From NCBI GenBank assembly GCA_009809945.1, contig WTPW01000193.1, positions 507,360 through 571,359 on the forward strand: a DNA stretch of 64,000 nucleotides. The letters are read 5' to 3'. This DNA is from Gigaspora margarita (taxonomy: Eukaryota; Glomeromycota; Glomeromycetes; Diversisporales; Gigasporaceae). Every line of letters begins with the position of its first letter. The stretch's first letter is position 1. Below the pieces are notes generated by a model. That model was not told the origin of the DNA and did not search any database. It saw only the letters and a program-made list of their open reading frames with translations. Positions 1 through 10,919 of this stretch are shown here, piece by piece. The translations under genes were made by a program, and so were the position numbers.

Positions 1-97
1 CTATGGTACTCATGCTAACTTTAAAGAACTATATTACAAGTTTTATTAATATTTAAAATTACTTTAGTATTTTAAGTAAAAAATAAAGAGTTTTACT

Positions 98-740
98 AAA
101 ACGCACCTATGGTGTTTTACACCATGTTACACAAAACTATTAGAATAGCCAATCAAAATTTAAGATCAGGTGTAACATAAAATTTCGTTTTTTTGTTTAT
201 TTTTTTAAAAAAACATTCATATCTCAAAATTTTGCTTATGAAACCAACTTTGGGGCTCTAATAAAAAAAACTCCTTGCTAAATTTTGTTTATACTAATGC
301 CCCGATAAAATCCCAGGCCTCACCCTAACCCTAAAGTAATCAAAATTTATTTTTTTGTTTTATAAAAATTTATTTTTTTGTTTTTGTTACACGGATTTGC
401 AAATCTAATTTACCTATGGTGGTAAAACACCATAAGTGCGTTTTATAATAATTGTCGCAGATCATAATGAAATCAGATCATAATGAAATACAGGGGTTCG
501 ATTTAAAAATATAAGCCCTACTAAAATTTACCTATACTCTTTTTCAAATAACCCTAACCCTAAATCCTAACTTAACTATAAAAAAAAACCTAACAAAAAA
601 GGCCCAAAAAAAATTTAAAGTCGGTCATAAAATAAGTTCAATTTCTGATTTCATTATGATCTGCCACAATAATTGTATTTTTTTGTTTTTGTTACACAGA
701 TTTGCAAATCTAATTTACCTATGGTGGTAAAACACCATTA
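98..740. mobile_element. Composite of short inverted-repeat (MITE-like) elements
   Basis: The stretch 98-125 (CGCACCTATGGTGTTTTACA core) is the inverted complement of 416-444, so 98-444 reads as a roughly 350-bp element with terminal inverted repeats. A second inverted pair, 448-474 and 646-675 (core CAGATCATAATGAAATC), follows directly. The block 376-433 (TTTGCAAATCTAATTTACC) recurs almost unchanged at 679-738, so related ends lie on both sides of the second pair. No reading frame lies inside. Superfamily and target duplication are not determined. Confidence 0.55.
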
Positions 741-837
741 AGTAATTGAAATTATAATATACATGTATTATATTAATTCTAAAAATAGAAAATTTTTGTA
801 TAACCATGGTGAGAATAGCAAAATACCATCAGGATCA

Positions 838-1165
838 GTATTACTATACAAAATAATTCTTCTAATAAGCACCGGTTCTACTATTTCCACCATTTCCATT
901 ATTTCCACTACCATTGGTATTATCCCATTAGTATGAAAATTTTCTACAGAACCAGAAACAAAACCTTGCATAAAAAATATTGAAATGTTATCTACGGGTT
1001 GAGGATCTAAAAAGTATCTAAATTATGAGTTGAAGAATTAAAGAAAGATTTTATATTGGTTTCTATAGTACCAAAATGTTGCATATGTACGTAAGTATTG
1101 TTTGGTGTACTAGATAAAATTGGATCGATGGTTATAAAATTTTCGAAAGTTGGTAACAAATATTG
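838..1165 (-). pseudogene. Duplicated 3' fragment of MATA-HMG-type gene
   Basis: This about 330-bp block is around 90% identical by eye to 56560-56878, which is the 3' end of the HMG-box pseudogene near 57 kb, and lies on the same strand. It encodes the conserved C-terminal stretch with LLPTFENFITIDPILSS and HMQHFGTIETNIKSFF, ending at a TAG near 1007. Downstream the sequence stays similar between copies and includes an Asn/Gly-rich stretch (NGSGNNGNGG) in another frame. The HMG box and N-terminus are absent: similarity stops abruptly near 1165, where this copy enters unrelated sequence. It has no start codon context of its own and is called a truncated copy without a function of its own. Confidence 0.7.
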
Positions 1166-1309
1166 AGGAGTTATTGTACAAACTCTTATTATCATGGATT
1201 TTTTTTCCTGATATTTTTTTGTACTTTATTACGTAAGCACAACAATCCCAAATTAAAACTCAGTTAGCCGATCACAATTTTTAAATCATGATCATAATTG
1301 CACGATAAC

Positions 1310-1470
1310 ATCGATATTGGATCATGCGATGATAAATATCACAAAATTTGTTCTGTCGGAACAAATGATTGGTCGAAACGTGCCGTTATGCGACATGTGT
1401 CAGCCAACCATTTGCTCTGACAAAACAAATTCATGATATTAATCGTTGCATGATTAATTTATATGCACAT
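1310..1470. repeat. Imperfect palindrome around 1390
   Basis: Segments around 1320-1378 and 1401-1460 are diverged inverted complements (TTGTTCTGTCGGAACAAATG against CATTTGCTCTGACAAAACAA). The arms can be followed for about 55 bases with several mismatches and a loop of about 20 bases. It looks like a decayed hairpin or MITE. The flanks 1170-1310 and 1475-1800 show nothing recognisable. Confidence 0.45.
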
Positions 1471-1808
1471 GTGACTTTGGTGATGATCACCAGTGGTATA
1501 ATAATTATAGATTATTCTAATTTAGTTTATAGATTTAAATTGGTCCAAAAGAGTATATCCGAAATTTATGTAGCTTTATAAAGGTATTATTAAAAAAAAA
1601 GAATTTTATTGAATAGAAAATAATAATAACAAATCCAATTATAATTTTAAAATCAATTTAATGAAATAGTTATACCCGCTTTTCATTACTACTTGTTCGA
1701 TAAAAATTGTATATATGAAGTTACATTTATGCCTTAAATTTTCATCGTGAAATCTATTTATAGTATGATTATCTGCAAAGTCAGGATAACGATAAAAATG
1801 AATTATCC

Positions 1809-2226
1809 GCCAATTTTGGAAATCACAATAAAAATGCATCCGACCTTGAATAATTTTTGATTGATAGATTCATTTTGGATGAATTTATTACCAAAATGCT
1901 CGTCTCAATGAGGAGATCCTAATGAACCTAAAATCATCAAAATCCAATTACTGGATTTCGAGATCATACAAGATCAGTACGTTTTCTGAGAGGGTGCACT
2001 GATGGGTTTTATATATAAAACAAAAAAAACCATTAACGCCCCAGAAAAAATACTGATCTTGCATGATCTCAGAATCCAGTGATTGAATTTTAATTATTTT
2101 AGGCTCGTTAGAATCATCTCTCATTGAGACGAACACTTTGGAAGTAAACTCATACAAGAATGGATCCATCATTCAAAAGTTATTCAAGATTAGATGCATT
2201 TTTATGGCAATTTCCAAAATTGGCGA
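1809..2226. mobile_element. Foldback element, palindrome family A
   Basis: Two arms of about 190 bp (1809-2000 and 2040-2226) are inverted complements around a short A-rich centre. Shared arm features are GCCAATTTTGGAAAT at the outer end, an inner CGTCTCAATGAG motif, and CCTAAAATCATCAAAATCCA with its partner on the right. The same arm vocabulary (ACCAAAATG, GTCTCAATGAGAC, GAGCCCAAAATCGTTAAAATC, AATCACAGGATC) recurs at 25442-25802 and 35765-36320. No protein is encoded. It fits a foldback MITE. Confidence 0.65.
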
Positions 2227-2878
2227 ATATGTTAAACATTGCTATAATACAAACTTTACATTAGTCATTTATAATCTGATTTCTAAAAGTCAGAATAACA
2301 ATATATATGAACTAAACATTGCTATTACATATATGCTTTATGTTTTATTTGTGTATTATTTTCTATAAATTCAGAAACAACAATAAACATAGATTACTGT
2401 TACATATATAATTTTGATATGTTTATATAAAATTAGAATAACCATGAATTAAATATTGCTATTACATATTTATTTTACGTTTTTAGTTGAATCGCATAAT
2501 ATGTTTTCTATATATATGAATTCAACCAATATGTGTGACAATTAAAATGTGCGTATAATACATTAAAGTATTTTGATCATTCAAATATCTAAGAATAAAC
2601 CACATAACATTTTTATTGCAGAAAATAAATTTTTAAGTTACAGAAAATTTTTTAAATTGTTTTATTTATCTTTTAGAGTGTAACTCATCTTGAAATTTGA
2701 TTGACTAGCAAAATTTTACAATGTTAACACCAGTATTACCAATAAAAACGCAAATTAGTCAAGATATTATATTACTAATTATTAATATAATGAATCGTTT
2801 GAAGATTTAGCTATGCTTTTTCTTAAAAATGCATTTTAGCAAATCTTGTAATTTTGAAAATATGCAACACTTTAAAAG

Positions 2879-3693
2879 TAGTGTTACAAGCTGATTAAAT
2901 TTTTATGGCTAGGCTAAGCCGTTAAATTTTTAATGGCTTAGCGGCTAAGCCGATAGTATAGAACTCATACTCAGGGGAGTCCCCAAAATTCCAGGTCGGA
3001 ATACGTCGGAGTGCATCGGAATCATGGTCAGCTGGATCAGAATTGATCAATTTTTGCCCCATGATCATAAAAAACTTTACTAATAAATCATATCCATTTA
3101 TTAAGTAAAAAATTCCCAGCTGATAATTTTGCTATAGAACTTGCTAACAAGTAGGGCTAAACGACGACCTAGATCTGACGCATCCGACCTGGAAATTTGG
3201 GGACAGCCCTGTAAAAATCGATAGTATAGTGCTGATCCAAAAATAGAAGCTACATACTTAACATTAAAAGTTGGTTCTACAACCAACATTTATAATGAAA
3301 AGTTTTCCTTAACATAAAGGCACCCAATAATAAAATAAAGATAGATTAATAGTTCGTCGACTAATGAAACTATTAGCTGACTAATTGGCGATTTGATCGG
3401 CTTAGACTATCTTTTGTACTTACATAAATCAATAATTAATTTAAATAATTATGATTTATTGCTTTTGTTATGTTCTGAACTAAGATAGAGATCGATCCAT
3501 TGTGATAAAACTGAAAATTAATACATGTTTCTAAGTTGAGAAAATCTTGTATAATAAAGAAATTCTATATTAGTTACACTATAAAATTTAGGAATTGGCA
3601 TTCTTAGCATTATTAGCTGGCTAGGCAAACTATTAGCTGGCTAAGCGGCTAAGCTGCCGGCTAAGTGGCTAGCTTAATCAGCTTGGAACACTA
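2879..3693. mobile_element. hAT-like non-autonomous element, word GGCTAAGC
   Basis: The left end TAGTGTTACAAGCTGATTAA and the inverted right end TAGTGTTCCAAGCTGATTAA form a terminal inverted repeat that begins with the hAT signature YARNG. Flanking octamers are tttaaaag and gttaaaac, a 6 of 8 match at hAT spacing. Just inside both ends the word GGCTAAGC and variants are repeated (2908-2955 and 3605-3675). Between them lies another inverted-repeat element (2972-3211). There is no transposase, so mobilisation in trans is assumed. Confidence 0.68.
2972..3211. mobile_element. Nested 240-bp inverted-repeat element, word GTCGGA
   Basis: CAGGGGAGTCCCCAAAATTC at the left and the inverted complement of TTTGGGGACAGCCCTG at the right form the terminal repeat, again starting with a YARNG-type CAGGG. 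Short copies of GTCGGA or TCCGAC (2996-3022 and 3160-3190) lie inside each end. No clean 8-bp duplication is seen. A short motif CGATAGTATAG occurs on both sides (about 2951 and 3219). It lies inside the 2879-3693 element and so probably inserted later. Confidence 0.55.
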
Positions 3694-3779
3694 GTTAAAA
3701 CTAATACAAAAGCTAGCCACTATGTATATCAGTTTAGCGAGGTTGTACTGTATTAAAATTTCGGCCAATTTGAATACCG

Positions 3780-3890
3780 TAAATTCTCAAAATAGCGGGC
3801 ATGGGCGTTATTTCGAATCTTGGCCCGAATTAAGCTTAACTCGGGCCGAAAATTGTAATTTCACACCTGCGCATTATTTCGAGAATTTAT
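3780..3890. mobile_element. Short palindromic MITE (CGGGCC core)
   Basis: An inverted repeat joins AATTCTCAAAATAGCGGGCA on the left to the complement of TGCGCATTATTTCGAGAATT on the right, with a central GGCCCGAATTAAGCTTAAC palindrome. A diverged relative sits at about 43970-44070, where GGCCAGAATTAAACTTAA and the following TTTGTAATTTCACCCCTGC match. No coding content is seen. Confidence 0.5.
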
Positions 3891-4522
3891 GGTATGTAGT
3901 TCTTGAAAAATTACTTAAAACCTATAAATAATTTTTTAAAAAAATAGCTTAAAGTTTTTAAATAATTTCTTAAAAACTACTAATCCAAATTGGCTAAAAT
4001 TTTACTATATTATAACCCAATACTATATCTATCTTAAATAAAAATTTAGCCCAATTTAGTTTAATATAAAATTGTAATTTCAAAATTTTAGCAGCTGCTA
4101 TTCATACCACCAAATTTACTATTTGTACTTCTTTGTAAATCAAAAATTTAAAATATTTTCAAATTTGGAATGAAAGTAATCTATCAGTCACTATATTACA
4201 TTCAATAGAATTTTTATATAAATTTTATAAATCTACAAAATTAAAAAAATTTTATTAAATGTACTTAGTGGTTGTCAAAATACAAAAATACTATTTTTGA
4301 TAGATTAGTAGTACTGTTTTTGATTGAGTTAAAAAATCCATTTGTGTATTGTTCTTAATAGAGTTCTAAAAATAACTTTAATTCTAATTTTTTATATATT
4401 TTTGATTTACATCAGCAAATTTTATATATAAATATATATTGATTACTAACTGGTAAGATATATATCAATACCCAACACCCCTGCCAATTTCTATTAATAG
4501 TGATAGTGATCGATATACAGTC

Positions 4523-4739
4523 CAGTGTATAAAATCTAAAAAAAATTTTTTGTGCACATGTGCATATTGGAAAAATTTTTTTGTGCACACTTTAAAAATT
4601 TGTACATAAAATTGTGTACAACTTATATGTTAATTAAGAAAAATCTTTGTGCACATGTGCACATTCAATTTAAAAAATTGTGCACAAAAAAATAAAATTG
4701 TGCACATGTGCACATTGTGCACATGAATTTTATTCACTG
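4523..4739. mobile_element. hAT-like element, word GTGCACATGTGCAC, exact 8-bp TSD
   Basis: The element starts CAGTGTATAAAAT and ends in the complement of CAGTGAATAAAAT, matching the hAT YARNG rule. The octamer atacagtc occurs exactly on both sides (4515-4522 and 4740-4747). The interior is filled with copies of the self-complementary word GTGCACATGTGCAC. The target was the terminal repeat of the TA-flanked MITE that continues at 4743, so the order of insertion is clear. Confidence 0.8.
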
Positions 4740-4742
4740 ATA

Positions 4743-4926
4743 CAGTCTACTTCTACAATAGCCGTACCTGAAATAGTCACATTTTCTTGAGACTCTATAC
4801 CAATTATTTGCAGTAATATAAAATTAACTCTCATTATAATCACATGATGTAGCTATTATTATGCTTCTCTTGCTATAGTCACATCAGGTTTCTGCCAGAC
4901 AGTGTGACTATAGCGGGAGTAGACTG
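4743..4926. mobile_element. Pogo/Tc1-like MITE with TA target site
   Basis: CAGTCTACTTCTACAATAG at the left is matched by the complement of the right end (CTATAGCGGGAGTAGACTG), and both ends are flanked by TA. The CAGT start, (C)ATAG motif and TA target resemble Tc1/mariner-pogo class MITEs. Repeats of ATAGTCACA occur inside. Its true left end lies at about 4518, because the 4523-4739 element inserted into its first bases. A related terminus, CAGTATAACCCCGCAATAG, is at 62618. Confidence 0.65.
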
Positions 4927-5039
4927 TATATATGATATAGATATTAATTGATATATATCTGATATGATATCAATTAATAAATTATATTCACATAATCATG
5001 CTTTTTGCAAATTTTAGAATATTTTACAGGTTTTTGCAA

Positions 5040-6200
5040 GTTTTCACAAGCTTTTGCAATTTAATATAAAATTTTATTTTTTTATTTATTATTATTATAT
5101 ATTATTTTAATTTAAATATATATTTTTAATCAATATTTGCAAGTTTTCGCAATTTAATATAAAATTATTTATTTATTTATTATTATTATTATATATTATA
5201 TTATATTATATATTTTTATTATATATTATTATAAAAAAACAAAACCCCAAAAAAAACCCAAAAAAATAACAAAAAAATAAAAATGAAAAAATAGTAATAT
5301 TTTCAACTACTTTCCCACTTTGTTGCATCTACTATTATATTTGCTCATATTTGCTACTTCTTGAAAAGTGCCAGAGAAGTTAGAGTTGGTATTTTTGTAA
5401 AGTGCCAGAAAAATCAGGTTGTTTTCTTGCAAAGTTTTAAAGAAAGTCAGGAATAAATAAATAAAATTAAAAAAANAAGNAAAAAAAAGAAAACAAACAA
5501 AAAACAAAAATGTAAGCAAATAAATAAAAAATAAATGAAGCCCAAATCTCTATTTCCCTGAAAGAGTTCGTTTCTTGTAATTTAGAAATTGTCAAAGGTT
5601 TTTGCAATGTGATGAAATAAATAAAAAAATAAAAATTAAAGAAATAAATAAGAAAACAAACAAAAAAAATAGAATGTAAGCAAACTGAATAAAAAAATAA
5701 AAACCCAAATCTCCATTTTCTTGAAGTAGAGTTTGTTGCAGAAATTGCTGTATATATTCTTGTAAAGCACTAGAAAAGTCTGGGTTTGCTTGCAAAGTGT
5801 CAACAAAACTAGGTTATTTTTCTTGCAAAGTGCTGAAATAAAATAAATTAATAAAAAAAAATAAAAAAAAAAACAAAAACAAAAACAAAAAGAAAAAAAA
5901 ATGTTAAACAAAAAAAATAAAGCACTAACTAAATCTTTATTTCTCTAAAGAAGGTTCTTCAAAATTTACAAATTGCTAAAAAAAGCAATTGTGAGTTCTT
6001 GCCAAGTGTTGGAAGGCTGAGTTGACTTGCACAAAGTTTCGAAAAATTGTTAGATTTCTTGAAAGTGCCAAAAGTTAGGGTCAGTGTTTTTTGTATAAAA
6101 AAAATTAAAAAATAAAATAAAAAATAAAAAATAAAAAAACAAAACTAAACTAAACCAAACCAAACCAAAATAAAAACAAAATGAAAACAAAAAAAAACAA
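5040..6200. repeat. A/T-rich diverged tandem repeats with assembly Ns
   Basis: The segment 5040-5240 has two copies of a TTTGCAAGTTTTCGCAATTT unit, each followed by TTATTATT runs. From 5320 to 6080 a diverged unit of about 40 bases around CTTGCAAAGTGCCAGAAAAG recurs several times, separated by A-rich AAAATAAA runs. Two undetermined bases lie at 5476 and 5480. The apparent open frames are low-complexity artefacts. Confidence 0.55.
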
Positions 6201-6394
6201 TATAAAAGTAATAGAAGATCTAAATTATAAACAACAAAAAATAAACAAAGATCTAATCTGATCTTGTATTATGATCATTAAAACATTTCAAAACATTTTG
6301 AAAATATTAGTCAAACGCGTCCTTGGTATGATCTAGGGTACAGATCTACTGATCTAGCTTGATTTTCCAGTTCTAAAAGATTTCGAAACAATTC

Positions 6395-6525
6395 GAAATA
6401 TTAAAAAAAAGAAGAGAAAGAAAAGGAGAGAGAAGAAAAAAGAGAGAAAAAAAAGGGAAAGGAGAAAAAAAGAAAGAGGAGAGAAAAAAAGGGAAAGGAG
6501 AGAAAAAAAGGAAAAGAGGAGTAAA
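6395..6525 (+). repeat. Polypurine GA-rich tract
   Basis: For about 130 bases this strand is almost only A and G, in repeats such as GGGAAAGGAG and GAAAAAAAG. It contains several mirror-symmetric stretches, which in general can adopt triplex structure. No gene is adjacent; 6541-8200 is AT-rich sequence in which I see no gene or clear repeat. Confidence 0.6.
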
Positions 6526-8204
6526 AATAGATACTGATACTTTTATTTTTTTTAAGTTATTTTTTTCTTTTTTTTTCTATGCCAATTTTCTTTATTTTGC
6601 TTTAATCAGCATTTTGTTTTATTTTTATTTATTTTTTTACTTTTTTTACCTGGTGATTCAAAACACTATGTAATCGTTAAAGATCTATTAATTATTATAT
6701 ATCATTTCAAATAATCCCAATTATAATTGATTTATAGATATATAACAATTTAATATAGAAAATGATATATATTAATTTAGATATTTATTAATTTTTACCA
6801 ATTAATTAATATATAATGATATTTTATAATCGATATAAAATGATTAAGTGTTATATATCAATCAATATCTATATATAAAATTTCCTTAAGAGTATAGTAT
6901 TTTAGAGACATTTTTAGAACCTATTAAAAACAGTATATAAATTGTTTTCTATATATTTATCAAGAATAGTACTGCCAATTCATTAAGGATAGTATTTTGG
7001 CTATCAAGATATCTTTACTCAAAGTTTCAAAAAATTCAAAATATTTATCAAAATAGAAGTATACCAAAATTTTTCAAACTTTGAACAAACTTATTTTATC
7101 AACTATCAAGTTAAATTCAATAAACTTTTTTTAAAATTTTTTGAATTTATAGAATTCAAATAAAAAAAGTATATCAGGTCCAGAACATTTTTCTCTTAAA
7201 ATAATCAAAATGCTGTTTATAATTAAAATTTTTAAAAAAATATATAAATTTACTATATAACTTTGAGTTTAGATTCTTTTAAATCTTACTTATTAACAGT
7301 TAGTTGACATGTCGGAGATGATCATCATTACATTTGCACTATATAGTACATATATAAAAAAAATCAAGATTTTAATAGTAAAAAATTGGATTTTTTGAAT
7401 TTGTGGGCCACTAAGCTGAGGTACATAGTTCTTTTTTGGCTATAATAGTCTCGTGGCCTCCTACTATCAACTATATAAATTTTATCTATGGTTAAAAGAG
7501 TAGTTGATAATAATCTTGAGCCAAAAGTAGTTTTCAAATGTAAAATTAAGCAGTGTATTAATGATAAATTTACAAAATACGAGTACTTTTTTAGACTTTA
7601 TATTACCAAAACCCTTGAGATACTATTTTCAGCCTTTTTTAGTGAAGCCTTATGAATCTGCAAATGGTCATGAATGGATTTTGTAAATGGTTAATCGCAG
7701 AATAATCTAGCCTAAAGGTAGCATTTATCTGTTATCTGTTATACAAAATTAACTAACACAAGTTTTTTGGGGGCTTTATAGGTTACTAGATCTAGTTAGA
7801 CTGTTCTGATTTCCAACCATAATATTCTTCAAGCAAACCATACAATCACATAAGCTAAAATAAATTTATTTGAATATAAAATACGAACTAGCCAAAATGG
7901 AAAGGAGGGCAGAATTTTTTGTATGTGGTAATGGTACATCCAAAAATGAAAAGAAGGAAACTTTAAAGCAATATACGAACTAGTAGAATGCTAAGTATGT
8001 AGTATTAGGTGACAGTACAACTAAGTTCTTTATATATCAGATAGTGTGAAAATAGGACTAAAGTTCTTGCACTAAAATTTATTGTTTATACTAAATTATA
8101 TAAATATCTGCAGGATCTGCATATAAGTATTTTTTTTTATATTGTTTATTTTTTGTTTTATTTGTTTTATTAATAATCTATTTATTTTATTTTATTTTTT
8201 TTAT

Positions 8205-8340
8205 CATGTTGCTTTGCTGTTGGTGTCGTTGTTATTGGTGCTGTTATAGGTGTCATCATTGGTGCTGTCATAGGTGTCGTCATTGGTGCTATTATAATTG
8301 ATGTTGTAATTGTCGTTAATTGTCATGCATTTAGCTTGTG
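8205..8340 (+). repeat. Minisatellite, about 24-bp unit
   Basis: About five diverged copies of a unit close to GGTGCTGTCATAGGTGTCGT are arranged head to tail. The segment immediately precedes a larger tandem duplication. Confidence 0.5.
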
Positions 8341-8344
8341 GGCA

Positions 8345-8770
8345 TTATATCGCTGGGGTCATTATGGGTGACAATATAGGATCTTTTTATAGTTATGTCA
8401 TTAGCTGGTAGAGTTGTTTTCAGTGCTTCTACTAACTAGTCTTTTTTTCTTTATAGTTGTATTGCTAGATTTCTTCACTTAATTGGTTTTGTTATTTGTT
8501 GGTGTCAATATATGCTAGTATTGTTTTTCATTTTTTCTAATAGTTGTTTGTTAGCATTTTTTTGCATTTCACCTTGCTGTGGCAACATAGGGTCTTTTTG
8601 CAGATATGTTATTACATTATTAGCTGGTGGTGTTGTTTTTAGTGCTTCTACTAACCAGTCTTTTTTTTATAATCGTGTTATTAGATTGTTTTCAGTTAAT
8701 TGGTTTTGTCATTTGTTGGCATCGATATATGCTGGTATTGATTTTCATTTATTTCTGGTTGTCATATGCT
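8345..8770 (+). repeat. Tandem duplication, about 210-bp unit
   Basis: The segment from about 8360 (ACAATATAGGATCTTTTTAT) is repeated from about 8578 (GCAACATAGGGTCTTTTTGC). Both copies contain TTAGCTGG, GTGCTTCTACTAAC and TTAATTGGTTTTGT in the same order. Neither copy holds a credible gene; the Phe/Leu-rich open frames follow from T-rich composition. The stretch 8830-9170 shows nothing recognisable. Confidence 0.5.
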
Positions 8771-9178
8771 TTGCTAAATAATGCCAACCTTGCTCAGTTT
8801 CTTAATTCTAACAATTATCGATACTAGTTCAAACTTGCTTCTTTCTTATCTTCAGGTCAAACTTTATATGTTGAATATTTTTTGTTCTCAAAATATGTTA
8901 GATAATTGGCTTTTAAATGTTTTTGAAGTTCTTTCGTGGTTTGTTAGCCGTTAATGTTACTTTCATGTGTTATACAACTATAGTAGTTTAGGGATAGTAT
9001 AGTGGGTTAAATTATATAAGGTTAGGGTTATTGGTAAGTTAATGATTGTAATTAGTGATAAGGTTATAATGATTAGGGTTAGTGGATGATAGTTAAAAAA
9101 TGTTCGTTATGTGACATAAATAAATTAATAAAATTTAAATTACTTTTCTATCTGCTATGTTACAGTTAGTGATAACTA

Positions 9179-9415
9179 TAGTGTTACAAATTGATTAATC
9201 GATTAGTTAATCAGCTAATTTGATCGATAATTCTGTAATTTTATTAGACAACTAATTGACTGTTAATGATTAATTAATTAACTGATTAATCAATTTAGTT
9301 AATTGATTACTGAATCATCAATGATTAATCGATTAGTTGACTGTAATTGATTTTTAATTGATTTTTAAAAAAATTTTGTCTAACAAATCGATTGTATTTT
9401 TAATAAATATTACTA
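9179..9415. mobile_element. hAT-like element, word TTAATCGATTA, degenerate right end
   Basis: The start TAGTGTTACAAATTGATTAA is close to that of the 48954 element (TAGTGTTACAAATCGAAG), and the interior carries many copies of the same word (TTAATCGATTAGTTAA and its complement). The right end is uncertain: AAAAATTTTGTC near 9370 matches the other copy, but then about 30 unrelated bases precede TACTA at 9411-9415. No octamer duplication was found. Confidence 0.5.
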
Positions 9416-9658
9416 ATATGATTTAGTACCGATAATTTATAGTTACTTCTTTTTATTTTTAATTTATTGTATTACTTATGAAATTTAAATTATCTATTAT
9501 GGGGAATTTATACGTCAGGACCTAAATTTGAAAATAAAAATACTTATTTATAAAGGCCTAATTTTTGAAAATATTGCAAATATGGGCCCAAGTAATTTTT
9601 GCACCGTGTCCATCATGGCTTAAGCAGGATCTCATGCCAATCATGATTTAACTTACTT

Positions 9659-9922
9659 GTATGTACATATTAGGGTGGTAACTCAATGAAATGAATCAAA
9701 ACTATGTTAGTAATTTCATTTTGATCAGATTTTATTAGCAAAATTACTAAAATATCATTTTACTTCATTTAATTATAAAGAAAAATACAAAATTTTAGAA
9801 GATTCCTCTGAATATTGTGTACATATCAATAGTTTTACTTTGTGTAGCATGAAAAATCTGCAATATATTAAATTCAGTTTGATTACTTAGTTGATTTAAC
9901 TATCCCAGTACGTATGTACATA
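9659..9922. mobile_element. MITE flanked by an 11-bp direct repeat
   Basis: The sequence GTATGTACATA occurs at 9659-9669 and again at 9912-9922. Between them, TAGGGTGGTAACTCAATGAA at the left faces an inverted, diverged right end (complement TACTGGGATAGTTAAATCAA). A partial relative of the left end is at 50796-50950. Ends and repeat length are judged by eye. Confidence 0.5.
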
Positions 9923-10082
9923 ACTCAAATTTTATTTTACTACAAATTAACAAATGTAAATTAGAATTTATATATTCAATATATGTGTATAAAATACAAA
10001 GCACTTACCTATTTGTAAATTTTTTTTGTCCTGATTTTTCTAATAATATGCTTATAAAATTATCATCTTCAATTGTAAATAT

Positions 10083-10904
10083 TAGGGGGCATCCATAAAT
10101 TACGTTATGTTTGAGGGGGTCCCCTAAAATATAATGATTTTTCAATATGTAGGAGGGTCCCCCCAACTAGTATTCCTCAAATTCAAATCAAATCAAATAT
10201 TGGATCAATTTGAATTTGATCAAATCAAATTGACCCTGATTTGAATTTGATTTGATTCAAATATTTGGATTTGAATTTGATTTGAATTTGAATTTTTAAT
10301 AGTAGTTTTCAAATCAAATCAAATATTTGTCAAATCAAATCAAATTTGGCCAGATTTGAATTTGATCAAATCAAATATAGTCAAATTTGAATTTGAATTT
10401 GATCAAATATTTGATTCAAATATTTGAAGATCAAATCAAATTGCGGAACTCTATCCCCAATATAATGCAATTTTTTTATAAACATTTGTCTAAAACTTGA
10501 TAAGTGGTCCAAATTGGATTATTTTAGTACCATTCAAATCGTCTCGAGGAGAGAATTCGAATAGTACCAATTTCATTTGATTTGGATCACGAGATCACGT
10601 TTTATCAACGAAATACTATTGGTTATTATGTTTTCTTATAAAATTACTATAAAATCAATAGTATTTCATTAATAAAACGTGATCCAGTAATCCAAATGAA
10701 ATGATTTTGGTACCATTGGATTCGTCTTATAGAGACGAATCGAATGGTCCAAAATTATCCAGATTGGATAACTGGGTCATAATATATTCAAGTTTTTGTA
10801 AAATTATATATATAAATATATGGATTTTTAAAATTTTTTTATATAGTAGGGGAGTCAAGAGCTACTATGTAGGGGTACATAATATTATTTATGGATGCCT
10901 CTTA
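10083..10904. mobile_element. MITE family X, copy 1, with nested insertion
   Basis: Terminal repeats TAGGGGGCATCCATAAAT (left) and the complement of ATTTATGGATGCCTCTTA (right) enclose two hairpins of the type GGTACCATTCGATTCGTCTC. The same element lies in opposite orientation at 40974-41864, with the same internal order. Without the nested insertions the two copies are 528 and 508 bp. Copy 1 is interrupted near its left end by the 10168-10453 element. Confidence 0.7.
10168..10453. mobile_element. hAT-like element, word CAAATTTGAAT/GATTTGATC
   Basis: The interior is an almost uninterrupted run of the words AAATCAAAT, ATTTGAATTTGA and TTTGATCAAATC. The ends read TAGTATTCC (left, degenerate) and TAGAGTTCC (right, inverted), and flanking octamers cccccaac and tccccaat agree at 6 of 8 positions. 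The same words recur in 48855-49815. It is inserted within MITE X copy 1. Confidence 0.65.
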
Positions 10905-10919
10905 TCATTATGCTAAACA

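Noticed and set aside
5307..5911. Several Phe-rich minus-strand frames
   Set aside because: They translate A-rich low-complexity DNA containing undetermined bases.
8512..8827. Two overlapping hydrophobic frames as small membrane proteins
   Set aside because: They lie in the 210-bp tandem duplication and T-rich sequence. The other copy of the duplication does not keep the frame.
9659..9922. hAT assignment of the MITE with 11-bp direct repeats
   Set aside because: The left end begins TAGGG, but the repeat length and the right end do not fit an 8-bp target cleanly, so the superfamily is left open.
10083..10904. hAT assignment of MITE X from its TAGGG start
   Set aside because: Comparison with the unit b empty site at 42 kb shows no 8-bp duplication around copy 2, and the flanks of copy 1 do not match either.
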